DNA of 64,000 nt from Desulfamplus magnetovallimortis (GTDB lineage Bacteria; Desulfobacterota; Desulfobacteria; Desulfobacterales; Desulfobacteraceae): positions 76,329 to 140,328 of the forward strand of contig NZ_LT828545.1 in assembly GCF_900170035.1 (NCBI RefSeq), written 5' to 3'. The notes below the pieces were generated by a model. It was given only the letters and a program-made list of their open reading frames with translations, did not search any database and was not told the origin of the DNA. The position numbers and the translations under genes were made by a program. Shown here one piece after another: positions 1 to 8,818 of this stretch; position 1 is the first letter of the stretch; each line of letters starts with the position of its first letter.

Positions 1-197
1 CTTTTATATTGATTCTCTGAGCTGTTGTTTAATGACTGAAGCTTATGGTGAGGGGACACGACAATGGCATTCAGAAGGGAGTCACGCAAAAGTGTTGCCC
101 GGATAGCAGATTCTGGAGTCAACCATTTCATGATGTCGTAGGCGTCAGCATGTTCCTGGCGGTTCAAATCAATGAAAAACTCTTTTTCCTCGTTCAT
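1..197 (-). CDS. Partial hypothetical protein, 5' part only
   Basis: A reading frame opens at an ATG (complement of 195-197) and stays open for 65 codons to the window edge, so the rest lies outside. A GGAA-type ribosome site lies just upstream of the ATG. The visible N-terminus is acidic and soluble (begins MNEEKEFFIDLNRQEHADAY), with no signal peptide or membrane segment. The family is not recognised. It points away from the metF/hdrA operon, and about 790 bases of AT-rich DNA separate the two. The sequence could also be an old gene fragment; only its open frame and plausible start support it. Confidence 0.5.
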   Translation of the reverse strand, partial: MNEEKEFFIDLNRQEHADAYDIMKWLTPESAIRATLLRDSLLNAIVVSPHHKLQSLNNSSENQYK

Positions 198-733
198 TGA
201 GTTCCTTTTCAATTTATTGTGGTAGATTGTGAAAATCAGGATGGACTCCATTATCAGTTTGATTGTTAATATGCAAGAAAATATGGCACATTGGATTCTT
301 ATTTGTGTGTTTTTGTCATAAATGAAGCGTTATGGTGACTATTTGAGACAATAAGATTTGCTCTTATGCTCATTAATATAAAATATTAATGAGCTTTGGT
401 TAATAATGCCTGAATTTTTTCATAAATGTTATTCAGCTAATAATTATCCCTTGACAAGGGCATCCATATTAAATTACTTATTGTGCTGTCTTTATCATCT
501 CACATTGATACAAATCTGCAAAAGATGGATGCCAATTTTGTTTATGCGTTTTTTGTAATCTGTTGCAATATCAATACTTAATTTTTGGGTAATGTGTTTG
601 TATTTTAAATATTTTCAATAGATTATAAAATGATATTCCTTGAATTTCAGACTATACGAAGCACTTTCTGTCTGACGTTTCATTTATGATTAACTGCATC
701 CTCTCCATTTAAGGCAGTCACGAGTAAAAACTT
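198..733. other. AT-rich intergenic stretch with no gene
   Basis: No convincing coding frame on either strand. The base composition is markedly richer in A and T than the neighbouring genes. A small dyad CCCTTGACAAGGG is visible near 448-460. The stretch probably holds the promoter of the leftward partial gene, but no clear -35/-10 pair can be defended. Confidence 0.5.
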
Positions 734-905
734 TTGATAAATATTGTTTTTTTGGATTGCCCGACAGGCTGTTACGGAATGCCGAATGGTCTTTATTTAC
801 CACAATATAATGATTAATAAAAAATCGTTGAGCGTATATATTGTGTTTATCCATAATCATTTTTGAGTTCCGTAACAGCCTGCCGAGATTTTCAATATTT
901 ATCAA
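734..905. repeat. MITE-like inverted-repeat element upstream of the first metF-like gene
   Basis: The ends are mirror copies: TTGATAAATATTG at 734-746 against CAATATTTATCAA at 893-905, with a second inner pair built on CAGGCTGTTACGGAA at about 764-779 and its complement at about 868-884. The centre is AT-rich and non-coding. The inner arm shares AGGCTGTTACGGA with repeat family C elsewhere in the window. A minus-strand frame covering the element reads like repeat DNA and is not called as a gene. Confidence 0.65.
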
Positions 906-927
906 TTATGTTTCACTCAACTATAAT
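899..927 (+). promoter_or_regulatory. Candidate promoter of the metF/hdrA/mvhD operon
   Basis: A perfect TATAAT at 922-927 lies 17 bases after TTATCA at 899-904, which matches four of six -35 positions. The -35 box lies in the right end of the inverted-repeat element, so the element may have supplied part of the promoter. The leader to the ATG at 985 is about 50 bases. Confidence 0.4.
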
Positions 928-984
928 ATAATTTGCGAAAAAAAATATATATATTAACCCTACCACTTTTTCGGAGGTGTACCT

Positions 985-1869
985 ATGCAGTTTAGAAAAG
1001 GCTTTGAAGCAGATGAGTTTGCCTGTCTGGTTCAGATTGAGCCGCCTAAGGGGACTGATGTTTCGTTAATGGTTAAACATGCCGTGAATGTCAAGGGGGT
1101 TGCCCACGGCTTCATTGTATCGGAAATGGGAAATGCTGTTATGCGTATGAGTTCGCTTGGAGCATCTCTTGTTCTCCGTGAAAATGGACTGGATGCGGTG
1201 CTTCAGGTCAGTTGTCGGGATAGAAACCGTCTGGCTCTTCAGGGTGATATTCTTGCAGCATCTGCCTGCGGAATTAATGCCGTGATGGTTGTGGCAGGCG
1301 AGGATCCAAGTTTTGGGGATCACCACACTGCAAAGGCTGTGCATGATGTCACCCTTGATGAGTTGCTCAAAGGCTTGGCTAAAATGGAAAGTGGCAAGGA
1401 TATGGCCGGAATTGAACTGTCAGGTTCACCTGATTTTCTCAAGGGCACAACTCTTAATACATGTTTGCGCGGAGCTGACCGTGAAAATGAACTGGATAAG
1501 ATGAAGAGGATGATTGATGCCGGTGTCTCTTTTTTCGTCACCCAGCCTCTATTTGAATTTTCTATGACCCAGCCTTTTCTTAAAACCGCAGAAAAAAACG
1601 GTGTTAAAATCATTCCCACTGTATTGCTTTTAAAATCTTTGGGTATGGCACGCTATATGTCCCGGAATGTGAATAGTGTTAATATGCCTTCTGCCATTGT
1701 TGACAAGATTGTGTCTGCATCTGATAAGGTACGGGAGTGCATGAAGATCGCCAGACAGTTGATTCTCGATGTGAAATCAGAAGGATATGGCGGGGTCAAT
1801 GTATCAACCCTTGGATGGGAAGACAGACTTCCGGAAATTCTTGGAGTTATGGAAGGGTTGAAAGGTTAG
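985..1869 (+). CDS. Methylenetetrahydrofolate reductase-like protein (MetF paralogue 1)
   Basis: This 294-residue protein has the MTHFR TIM-barrel fold pattern: a substrate strand ending QIEPPKG near residue 20, [17 protein letters not shown] near 75-91, [12 protein letters not shown] near 101-112, FVTQPLFE near 184-191 and the [10 protein letters not shown] stretch near 217. In the family this barrel reduces methylene-THF to methyl-THF with FAD. It is slightly shorter and clearly diverged from the two other copies in the window (7550 and 39768), so it may have a different partner or be a structural subunit. A strong GGAGG site precedes the ATG. It is the first gene of the operon, with hdrA following after 38 bases. 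Confidence 0.85.
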   Translation: MQFRKGFEADEFACLVQIEPPKGTDVSLMVKHAVNVKGVAHGFIVSEMGNAVMRMSSLGASLVLRENGLDAVLQVSCRDRNRLALQGDILAASACGINAVMVVAGEDPSFGDHHTAKAVHDVTLDELLKGLAKMESGKDMAGIELSGSPDFLKGTTLNTCLRGADRENELDKMKRMIDAGVSFFVTQPLFEFSMTQPFLKTAEKNGVKIIPTVLLLKSLGMARYMSRNVNSVNMPSAIVDKIVSASDKVRECMKIARQLILDVKSEGYGGVNVSTLGWEDRLPEILGVMEGLKG

Positions 1870-1907
1870 AAATTTATCCGGATCAGGATTTAGGAGGAAG
1901 GATTTCA

Positions 1908-4900
1908 ATGAGTGAAAGTACATCTTTAAATGATAAAACTGCCGGATCTGTTATGGTTTTAGGTGGTGGTATTGCCGGCATGCAATCCGCCATTGATCTT
2001 GCCAATTCCGGTTATTATGTCTATCTGGTTGAAAAGTCCTATGCCATTGGCGGCATGATGGCCCAACTTGACAAGACCTTTCCCACCAATGACTGTACCA
2101 TGTGAGTCATCTCACCCAAACTGGTCGAGGTCGGCCGGCATCTTAACATTGAGCTTTTAACAAATACCGAACTTGTTGCACTTGACGGACAACAGGGAAA
2201 CTTCACCGCAAGGATCAGGCAAAAACCACGATACGTTGATATTGCAAAATGTACAAGCTGCGGGGAGTGCGCCAAGGTTTGTCCTGTGGATTTCCCAAGT
2301 GAACACAATCAGGGTCTTGCAATGCGCAAGGCCATATTCAAGCAGTATGAGCAGGCTATTCCCGGAGCGTTTGGAATCTCCAAGCGAAGCACAGCACCAT
2401 GCAAGGCTACCTGTCCTGCCCATGTCAGTATTCAGGGTTTTATCGCCCTGATGAATCAGGGAAAATACAGGGAAGCTTTGAAACTCTTCAAGGAAGAGCA
2501 TCCCTTTCCAGGGGCATGCGGTCGTGTCTGTCATCATCCTTGTGAGGCTAAGTGTACCCGTGGGGATGTAGAGGAGCCTCTGGCAATCCAGCATCTTCAC
2601 AGATTCCTTTCTGATACAGATTTTGCATCTGATGAACCTTATGTCCCTGAAATTGCTGAAAAACGGGATGAAAAGGTTGCCATTGTAGGTTCAGGCCCTG
2701 CAGGCTTGACTGCTGCATACTATATGGCACGTAAGGGTTACGGGGTGACAGTATTTGAGAAACTTCCGGTAAAAGGCGGAATGATGGCAGTTGGAATTCC
2801 GGAATATCGCCTTCCCCATGACGAACTTATGCGCGAAATTGAGGTTATTGAAAAACTTGGTGTCGAGATAAAAACCAACGTAGAATTTGGTAAAGATGTC
2901 ACCCTTGATAGCCTTAAATCAGATGGTTACAGCACCCTTTTTATGGCAACAGGGCTACATGGAAGTCGTGGACTTGGCATTGAAGGCGAAAATCTTGACG
3001 GAATCCTTAAGGGTGTAAATTTCTTAAGGGAATCTGCCATAAACAATTGCGAAAAAAACAACAATAACTGCGAAGCCCTTTTGGGCAAGGTTGTTGTTAT
3101 AGGCGGCGGTAACGTGGCTGTGGATGTTGCACTTACTGCCCGTCGTCTTGGTTCAAAGGATGTCACAATGGCATGCCTTGAGGACAGAATCGAGATGCCG
3201 GCCTGGGATTATGAGGTTGAAGAGGCCCTTGAAGAGAAGGTGACTATAAGAAACAGCCTTGGGCCTGCCCGTTTTATTGAGAAGGATGGAGCTGTATGCG
3301 GCGTTGAGTTTAAGCGCTGTACCGCAGTATTTGATGAGCAAGGGCGATTTAACCCCCAGTATGATGAAACAGATCTTACAACAATTGAAGCCGATTATGT
3401 CATTGTGGCCATAGGTCAGATGGCAGAGCTTGAATTTGCAAAGAGTCAGGATATATCTGTCACACCAAGGGGAGGACTTGAGGCTGACCCCGTAACCCTT
3501 CAGACCCCCATACCCTGGGTGTTTGCAGGTGGAGATGTGTTTTACGGCCCGAAATCCGTGGTGGATGCCATTGCCTGCGGCAAGGAGGCTGCTGAAAGTA
3601 TGCATCGTTTTATACATGGAGAGGATCTTGCAGCAGACAGAGAAAAGAGCTTTGAGTTTGAAAAGCCTGATATTTCAAATGAGGCAAAAAGAGCCCGTGT
3701 CCATCCTGCCAAAGTGTGCGTTGAAGAGCGCGAGGGAAATTTCTGTGAAGTGACCTGCGGGCTTTCCGAAGAGGATATCCGCAGGGAATCAGACAGATGT
3801 CTCTCCTGCGGTATCTGCTCAGAGTGTTATCAATGTGTTGATGCCTGTCTTGCAGGTGCCATTGATCATTGTCAGCAGGTTGAATACAAGGAGCTGCCTG
3901 TGGGCTCTGTTATCATGGCGTCAGGAAGCCGTCCCTTTGATCCTTCCGGACTTGGAGATATCTATCTTTACAAGCGTTCGCCAAATGTTATGACAAGCCT
4001 TGAGTTTGAGAGGATTTTAAGTGCAGGCGGACCCACAATGGGACATCTTGAGCGACCGTCAGATGGCAAGGAGCCGGAGAAGATAGCATGGCTTCAGTGC
4101 ATAGGCTCAAGGGATAGCAACAAATGCGGTAATGGCTACTGCTCATCTGTATGCTGCATGTATGCAGTAAAGGATGCCATGATCGCAAAGGAGCACTCCC
4201 ACCACGAACTTGACTGCGTTATCTTTAACATGGATATGCGTACATTTGGCAAGGACTATGAAAAATATTATATAAGAGCCCGGGATGAGGAGAAAGTCCG
4301 GTTTGTGAAATCAAGGATTCATTCGGTTGATGAGGTTCGGGAAACCGGTAACCTTATGCTGACATACGTTGATGAGGCCGGAAATATCTGCAAAGAGGAG
4401 TTTGATATGGTTATCCTGTCCGTGGGATTGACCATAACTGAAGAGAATCGTCAGCTTGCTGCCACAATTGGTGTTGAGCTGGATAAGTATGGATTTGCAA
4501 AAACTTCGCCTTTCAACCCTCTTGAATCATCACGTCCCGGTGTCTTTGTTTCAGGTGTATTTCAGGGTCCCAAGGATATCCCATCCTCTGTTACCGAGGC
4601 AAGCGGTGCTGCCTGTGCAGCAGGAGTTCGCCTGATTGAGGCCAGAAACTCCTGTACAAAGAGTGTGGAGGTTGTGGAGGAGCGGGACATTTCAGATGAA
4701 GAGCCGAGAGTCGGCGTATTTGTCTGCAAGTGCGGTATCAATATTGCCGGAATCGTGGATGTTGATGCTGTCTCAAAGTATGCTGAAACCCTTCCGGATG
4801 TTGTCTATGTAGGAGAAAATCTTTTTACCTGCTCCCAGGATGCCCAGGATAATATGAAAAATATTATTGTTGAAAACCGCCTCAACAGGGTGGTTGTAGC

Positions 4901-6398
4901 CTCCTGTACCCCCAAAACCCATGAAGGCATTTTCATGGATACCCTGGAAAAGAGCGGTCTTAACAAGTACCTCTTTGAGATGGCCAATATCCGAAACCAG
5001 AACTCCTGGATGCATTTCCATGAGCCTGAAAAGGCAACAAAAAAGGCCAAGGATCTTGTGCGAATGGCAGTAGCAAGGGCAGCCACCCTTCATCCACTTC
5101 ATGAAAAACGTATCTCTGTAACTGTAAGAGCACTTGTAATAGGTGGCGGTATAGCTGGTATGACAGCAGCAAAAGGCCTTGCAGATCAGGGTTTTGATGT
5201 TGTTCTGGTGGAGAAGGAGGCACGTCTTGGTGGCCTTGGAAATCAGCTTTACACCACAATTGAAGGGGCAAATATCCGCGAGTTTGTAAAAAAACTTGCA
5301 AGTGAAGTTGAAGCCCATGAAAAGATTCAGGTATTGAAACAGTCCCTGATTGTTGATTTTACAGGTTACAAAGGCAATTTCACCACAGAGGTTCTGGTTG
5401 GACCCGGTATGTATGAGCGCAAGATTGAGCATGGTGTCATGATCATTGCCACAGGTGCAAATGAGTACTCCCCTGAGGAGTATCTCTACAAGGAGAGCGA
5501 CAGGGTTGTAACCCAGCTTGAACTTGGCCATCGACTGGAAGAGCAGGGTGCAGATGATCTTGAACAGGTAGTAATGATTCAATGCGTAGGCTCAAGAAAT
5601 GAGAAAAATGTTAACTGTTCAAGGGTCTGCTGTCAGGGGGCTGTGAAAAATGCCCTTCACATCAAGGAGCTCAACCCTGATGCTGATGTCTTTATTCTTT
5701 ACAGGGATATGAGAATGTACGCCATGCTGGAGGATTACTACACGGAAGCAAGAAACAAAGGTGTTCTTTTCTTTCGCTATGATCCTGAAGATCCGCCGGT
5801 TGTGGAGAAAAATGTGGAAAAGGCAGAAGATGGTTCACTAAAAGAGAGCCTGACAGTTACTTTTACAGATCATGTTATTGGCAGAAAACTTGCTGTGGAT
5901 GCAGATCTTGTGACCTTGAGCGCTGGTGTTGAGGCAGCCGATACCGAGGAGCTTGCAACCATTCTCAAGACCAACAGGAACCAGGAAGGGTTCTTTATTG
6001 AGGCCCATGTTAAACTGCGACCTGTGGATGCAGCCACAGAAGGTATTTTTATTTGCGGTACTGCCCACGGTCCAAAGTTGATTACAGAGACCATTGCGCA
6101 GGCAATGGCAGCGGCATCAAGGGCAACAACCTTCCTCTCCCAGGATGAATTGACCCTGTCTGCTGTTACGGCTGAGGTAAATCCTGAAAATTGCGCTTCC
6201 TGTTTGATCTGTGTAAGATCCTGTCCATACGGGGTTCCAATAATCAATGAAGATGGCGTCAGTTATATAGATGCTGCCCTTTGTCATGGATGTGGAGTCT
6301 GTGCTTCGGAGTGTCCTGCAAAAACCATCAAACTCAACTGGTATGAAGATAATCAGTTGCTCAGCAAGGTTGAATCCCTGCTGGAGGGGGTAATTTAA
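1908..6398 (+). CDS. hdrA: Giant selenocysteine-containing HdrA-like flavoprotein with internal GltD-type domain
   Basis: Read through the TGA at 2103-2105 as selenocysteine, the product has 1496 residues. Order: FAD-binding GGGIAGM and the [20 protein letters not shown] motif (Sec66, where HdrA normally has Cys); a 4Fe-4S motif near 114-125; an inserted GltD/NfnB-like NAD(P)H oxidoreductase module at about 160-580 ([13 protein letters not shown], then VGSGPAGL and GGGNVAVD dinucleotide sites); the rest of the first HdrA unit; a [17 protein letters not shown] HdrA N-domain near 940-1020; a second FAD unit from about 1070; and two 4Fe-4S motifs near 1427-1475. The start is the ATG after AGGAGG at 1892-1897. 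HdrA proteins bifurcate or confurcate electrons; with MetV, MetF and MvhD next door it probably links methylene-THF reduction to NAD(P)H and ferredoxin. A conventional ORF starting at 2286 would miss the first 126 residues. Confidence 0.88.
2103..2138 (+). promoter_or_regulatory. Selenocysteine UGA and candidate SECIS hairpin of hdrA
   Basis: The TGA at 2103-2105 is followed by a hairpin in the coding sequence: 2121-2127 (CTGGTCG) pairs with 2132-2138 (CGGCCGG), including G-U pairs, around the loop AGGU at 2128-2131. The loop GG lies 24-25 bases after the UGA, and bacterial SECIS elements place a G-rich apical loop at about this distance (the E. coli fdhF loop is AGGUCU). Folding was done by eye. 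Confidence 0.6.
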
Positions 6399-6399
6399 C

Positions 6400-6840
6400 A
6401 TGTCAAAAGATTTTGAACCGGTCATTCTGGCCTTCTGCTGTAATTACTGAGGGTATTCTGCTGCGGACCTGGCAGGTTCCATGAGATTGAAATGCCCTGC
6501 AAACTTCAGAATCATCAGGTTGCCCTGCACCGGCAAGATTGATGTGATTCATATCCTCAGAGCCTTTGAAAAAGGGGCTGATGGCGTTTATGTGGTGGGA
6601 TGCATGGAAGGAGATTGTCATTTCAAGACAGGCAATTTCCGTGCAAGAAAAAGGGTGGCACAGGCTGCCGCAATTCTTGATAAGATTGGTGTGGGAGGAG
6701 ATCGAGTAAAAATGTATAATCTCTCTTCCGGAGAAGGCCCGCTTTTTGCTCAATACTCCATTGAGATGGACGAAAAGATAAGGGCACTTGGACCAAGTCC
6801 TATCAAGGTTGCCCTTCAGGCCAAAAAAGAGGCTGCGTAA
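6400..6840 (+). CDS. mvhD: Selenocysteine-containing MvhD-like iron-sulfur protein
   Basis: With the TGA at 6448-6450 read as selenocysteine, a 146-residue MvhD/FrhD family protein begins at the ATG one base after the hdrA stop. The N-terminal motif is FCCNY-U-GYSAADLAG (Sec17 at the family's cysteine), followed by RLPCTGKIDVIHILRAF and the GCMEGDCHF cysteine motif near residues 67-75, typical of the 2Fe-2S MvhD fold. MvhD passes electrons between a dehydrogenase and HdrA. The tight coupling to hdrA and the downstream metV/metF suggests that it wires the reductase to HdrA. A conventional ORF beginning at 6481 would lose the first 27 residues, including the cluster ligands. In Methanococcus-type archaea both HdrA and the MvhD homologue VhuD are known selenoproteins. 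Confidence 0.9.
6448..6480 (+). promoter_or_regulatory. Selenocysteine UGA and candidate SECIS hairpin of mvhD
   Basis: After the TGA at 6448-6450, GGACCT at 6465-6470 pairs with AGG at 6474-6476 and TCC at 6478-6480, leaving a bulged U at 6477 and a GGC loop at 6471-6473. The loop GG is 21-22 bases after the UGA. A bulged U and a GG loop are features of the bacterial SECIS, although in fdhF the bulge is on the 5' strand and here it is on the 3' strand. Confidence 0.6.
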
Positions 6841-6884
6841 AAATTTTTATGGAATAATTCCAATATCCAATATGAGGTTTATAG

Positions 6885-7553
6885 ATGATAATAGCAGATA
6901 AAAAGCCCATTGAAGAGATTATCCAGGAAGTTAAGGATTACGACAGGCTTCTGGTTCTGGGATGTAATGAATGTGTCACTGTTTGCGAAGCCGGTGGAAA
7001 AAAGGAGGTAGAGGTTCTTGCATCTGCCTTAAGAATGCACTTCATCAAGGAGGGTAAAGAGAAAAAAATTGATGAGAGAACCCTGGAGCGTCAGTGTGAC
7101 CATGAATATCTTGAAGAGATTCGTGATGTCATTGATCAGTATGATGCAGTTCTATCCCTTGCATGTGGTGTAGGGGTTCAGTTTACAGCGGAAAAATATC
7201 ACTCAACCCCGCTGATTCCAGGTGTCAATACCTGTTTTCTCGGAGCAAATGAGCAGCGTGGCATGTGGACTGAGCGCTGTCAGGCCTGTGGAGCGTGTAT
7301 TTTGGCCAGAACCGGTGGTATATGCCCCATTTCGAGATGTGCCAAGAGGGTCATGAATGGCCCCTGCGGCGGTTCAAGTGCGGGCAAATGCGAAATCAAC
7401 AAAGATCTGGATTGTGCATGGCAGTTGATCATCGACAGGCTCAGGGATCTGGGCAGGCTTGATGATTATGAAATTGTAGCACCCATAAAGGACTGGTCAA
7501 CCGAAAGATCCGGTGGCCCAAGAACAGTTGTCAGGGAGGATGTGCAGGTATGA
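6885..7553 (+). CDS. metV: MetV: zinc/iron-sulfur MTHFR C-terminal-domain protein
   Basis: The 222-residue product matches the MTHFR_C (MetV) family found beside metF in acetogens and sulfate reducers. Cysteine motifs are visible at the N-terminus (GCNECVTVCEAGG, about residues 26-38), in the middle (ERQCDHEY, SLACGVGVQF) and towards the C-terminus (CQACGACILARTGGICP, then MNGPCGGSSAGKC). The stop of metV overlaps the metF start by four bases (ATGA at 7550), indicating coupled translation. MetV is thought to form a core with MetF and pass electrons to it; upstream HdrA/MvhD would be its donors here. A paralogue is at 39039. Confidence 0.9.
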   Translation: MIIADKKPIEEIIQEVKDYDRLLVLGCNECVTVCEAGGKKEVEVLASALRMHFIKEGKEKKIDERTLERQCDHEYLEEIRDVIDQYDAVLSLACGVGVQFTAEKYHSTPLIPGVNTCFLGANEQRGMWTERCQACGACILARTGGICPISRCAKRVMNGPCGGSSAGKCEINKDLDCAWQLIIDRLRDLGRLDDYEIVAPIKDWSTERSGGPRTVVREDVQV

Positions 7554-8479
7554 ATCTGAAAACTTCAAGCAAGCTGGAAAAGGTATTGAAATCGGGACAT
7601 ATCGCTGTTACCTCCGAGTGTGGTCCGCCAAGGGGAAGTGATCCAAAAGCTGTTACGGAAAAGGGCAAGCTGATAAAAGATCATGTGGACGTTGTCAATA
7701 TAACAGACAACCAGACTGCCATGACCCGCATGTGCTCCCTTGCTGCCTGTATCCATCTCAAACAGATGGGTATAGAGCCTATGCTTCAGATGGTAACACG
7801 GGATAGAAACCGTATTGCCCTGCAAAGCGATATTCTGGGCGCGGCCTCCTTTGACATTCATAATATGCTCTGTCTTTCCGGTGACCACCAGAGTTTTGGA
7901 GACTGTGCCCAGGGCCAGAATGTCCATGACATTGACTCAATGCAGCTTCTGCAGACAGTCCGTCACATGAGAGATAATGGAAAGTTCCTTGGCGGAGATG
8001 ACATAAAGCGGCCACCAGATATATTTGTGGGTGCTGCTGCCAATCCATTTGCAGATCCCTTTGAGGTCAGGGTTCCAAGGCTTGCCAAAAAAGTGGCTTG
8101 CGGAGCCGAGTTCATCCAGACCCAGTGTATCTATAACCTTGACAAGTTTGAGGAGTGGATGCGCAGGGTAAGGGAGAGGGGACTCCATGAAAAGGTTTTT
8201 ATCCTTGCCGGCATGACACCCATGAAATCCGCAGGAATGGCACGTTACATGAAAAACCGTGTGCCTGGAATGGATGTGCCTGACGAGGTGATAAGCCGCA
8301 TGGCAGGGGTTCCCAAGGAGAGGCAGCCACAGGAGGGAATTGATATTTGCGTGGAGGCCATTCAAAGGCTAAAAGAGGTGGAAGGAGTTGCAGGGTTCCA
8401 TATCATGGCCATTGAATGGGAGGAGAAAGTTCCCGAGATAGTTGAAAGAAGCGGGCTTTATCCAAGGCCCCAGGTTTGA
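7550..8479 (+). CDS. metF: Methylenetetrahydrofolate reductase MetF (paralogue 2)
   Basis: This 309-residue MTHFR barrel has TSECGPPRGSD at the start (catalytic-side Glu), VTRDRNRIALQSDILGA near 82-98, CLSGDHQSFGDC near 111-122, an AAANPFADPFE segment, FIQTQCIYN near 190 and GMTPMKSAGMARYMKN near 220-235. It is very similar to the copy at 39768 and more distant from the one at 985. It overlaps metV by four bases and ends the operon. It should reduce methylene-THF to methyl-THF in the methyl branch of the Wood-Ljungdahl pathway, or catalyse the reverse in oxidative metabolism. No NADH-binding extension is visible, in line with an electron supply through MetV. Confidence 0.92.
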   Translation: MNLKTSSKLEKVLKSGHIAVTSECGPPRGSDPKAVTEKGKLIKDHVDVVNITDNQTAMTRMCSLAACIHLKQMGIEPMLQMVTRDRNRIALQSDILGAASFDIHNMLCLSGDHQSFGDCAQGQNVHDIDSMQLLQTVRHMRDNGKFLGGDDIKRPPDIFVGAAANPFADPFEVRVPRLAKKVACGAEFIQTQCIYNLDKFEEWMRRVRERGLHEKVFILAGMTPMKSAGMARYMKNRVPGMDVPDEVISRMAGVPKERQPQEGIDICVEAIQRLKEVEGVAGFHIMAIEWEEKVPEIVERSGLYPRPQV

Positions 8480-8529
8480 TGAATATTTAAAAAATACCTT
8501 CGCCAAATTCAAAATACTTTGAAAAAATG

Positions 8530-8635
8530 GGCATCCTTCATTTACCAGTTGACACTTTTCGGATTAGCATCCCGGTTTTCAGAAGATTTCCCACAAAAAA
8601 GTGTCAACTACTTTTGGCGATGTATGAAGGATGCC
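8530..8635. repeat. Repeat family B, copy 1
   Basis: Hairpin-like unit bounded by GGCATCCTTCATTTACC and its mirror ATGAAGGATGCC, with inner arms GTTGACACTTTT and AAAAAGTGTCAAC. With the next copy it fills the space between the convergent metF and hydrolase genes, where such stems could end transcription from both sides. Confidence 0.75.
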
Positions 8636-8654
8636 AAAAAATGCATCTATTTCC

Positions 8655-8760
8655 GGCATCCTTCATTTGCCAGTTTACACTTTTTGGAGCCACATTCCCA
8701 TTTTTAGGGAATTATCTCAAAAAAAGTGTCAACTACTTTTGATGGATTCTGAAGGATGCC
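8655..8760. repeat. Repeat family B, copy 2
   Basis: Same layout as the preceding unit and only 19 bases after it: outer arms GGCATCCTTCAT / GAAGGATGCC, inner arms TTTACACTTTTT / AAAAAAAGTGTCAAC. The central spacers of the two units differ, so this is a tandem pair of related elements and not a recent perfect duplication. Confidence 0.75.
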
Positions 8761-8818
8761 CTATTTCCACGGTAAAACAGAATTGGCGAAGGTTACTACA
8801 GTTCATACACCCCCTACA

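Noticed and set aside
690-905. 71-codon minus-strand frame upstream of the metF-like gene
   Set aside because: It covers the inverted-repeat element, has no family match and its reading depends on the repeat arms.
4773-5582. 269-codon frame opposite hdrA
   Set aside because: Antisense shadow of a strongly conserved gene, with a Cys/Tyr-rich composition typical of complement reading.
2286-6398. HdrA starting at the ATG at 2286
   Set aside because: This start lies inside the first Fe-S region and drops the FAD site; the frame continues upstream through the UGA to the ATG at 1908.
6481-6840. MvhD starting at 6481
   Set aside because: It would lack the FCCNY motif; the same frame extends through TGA 6448 to the ATG at 6400.
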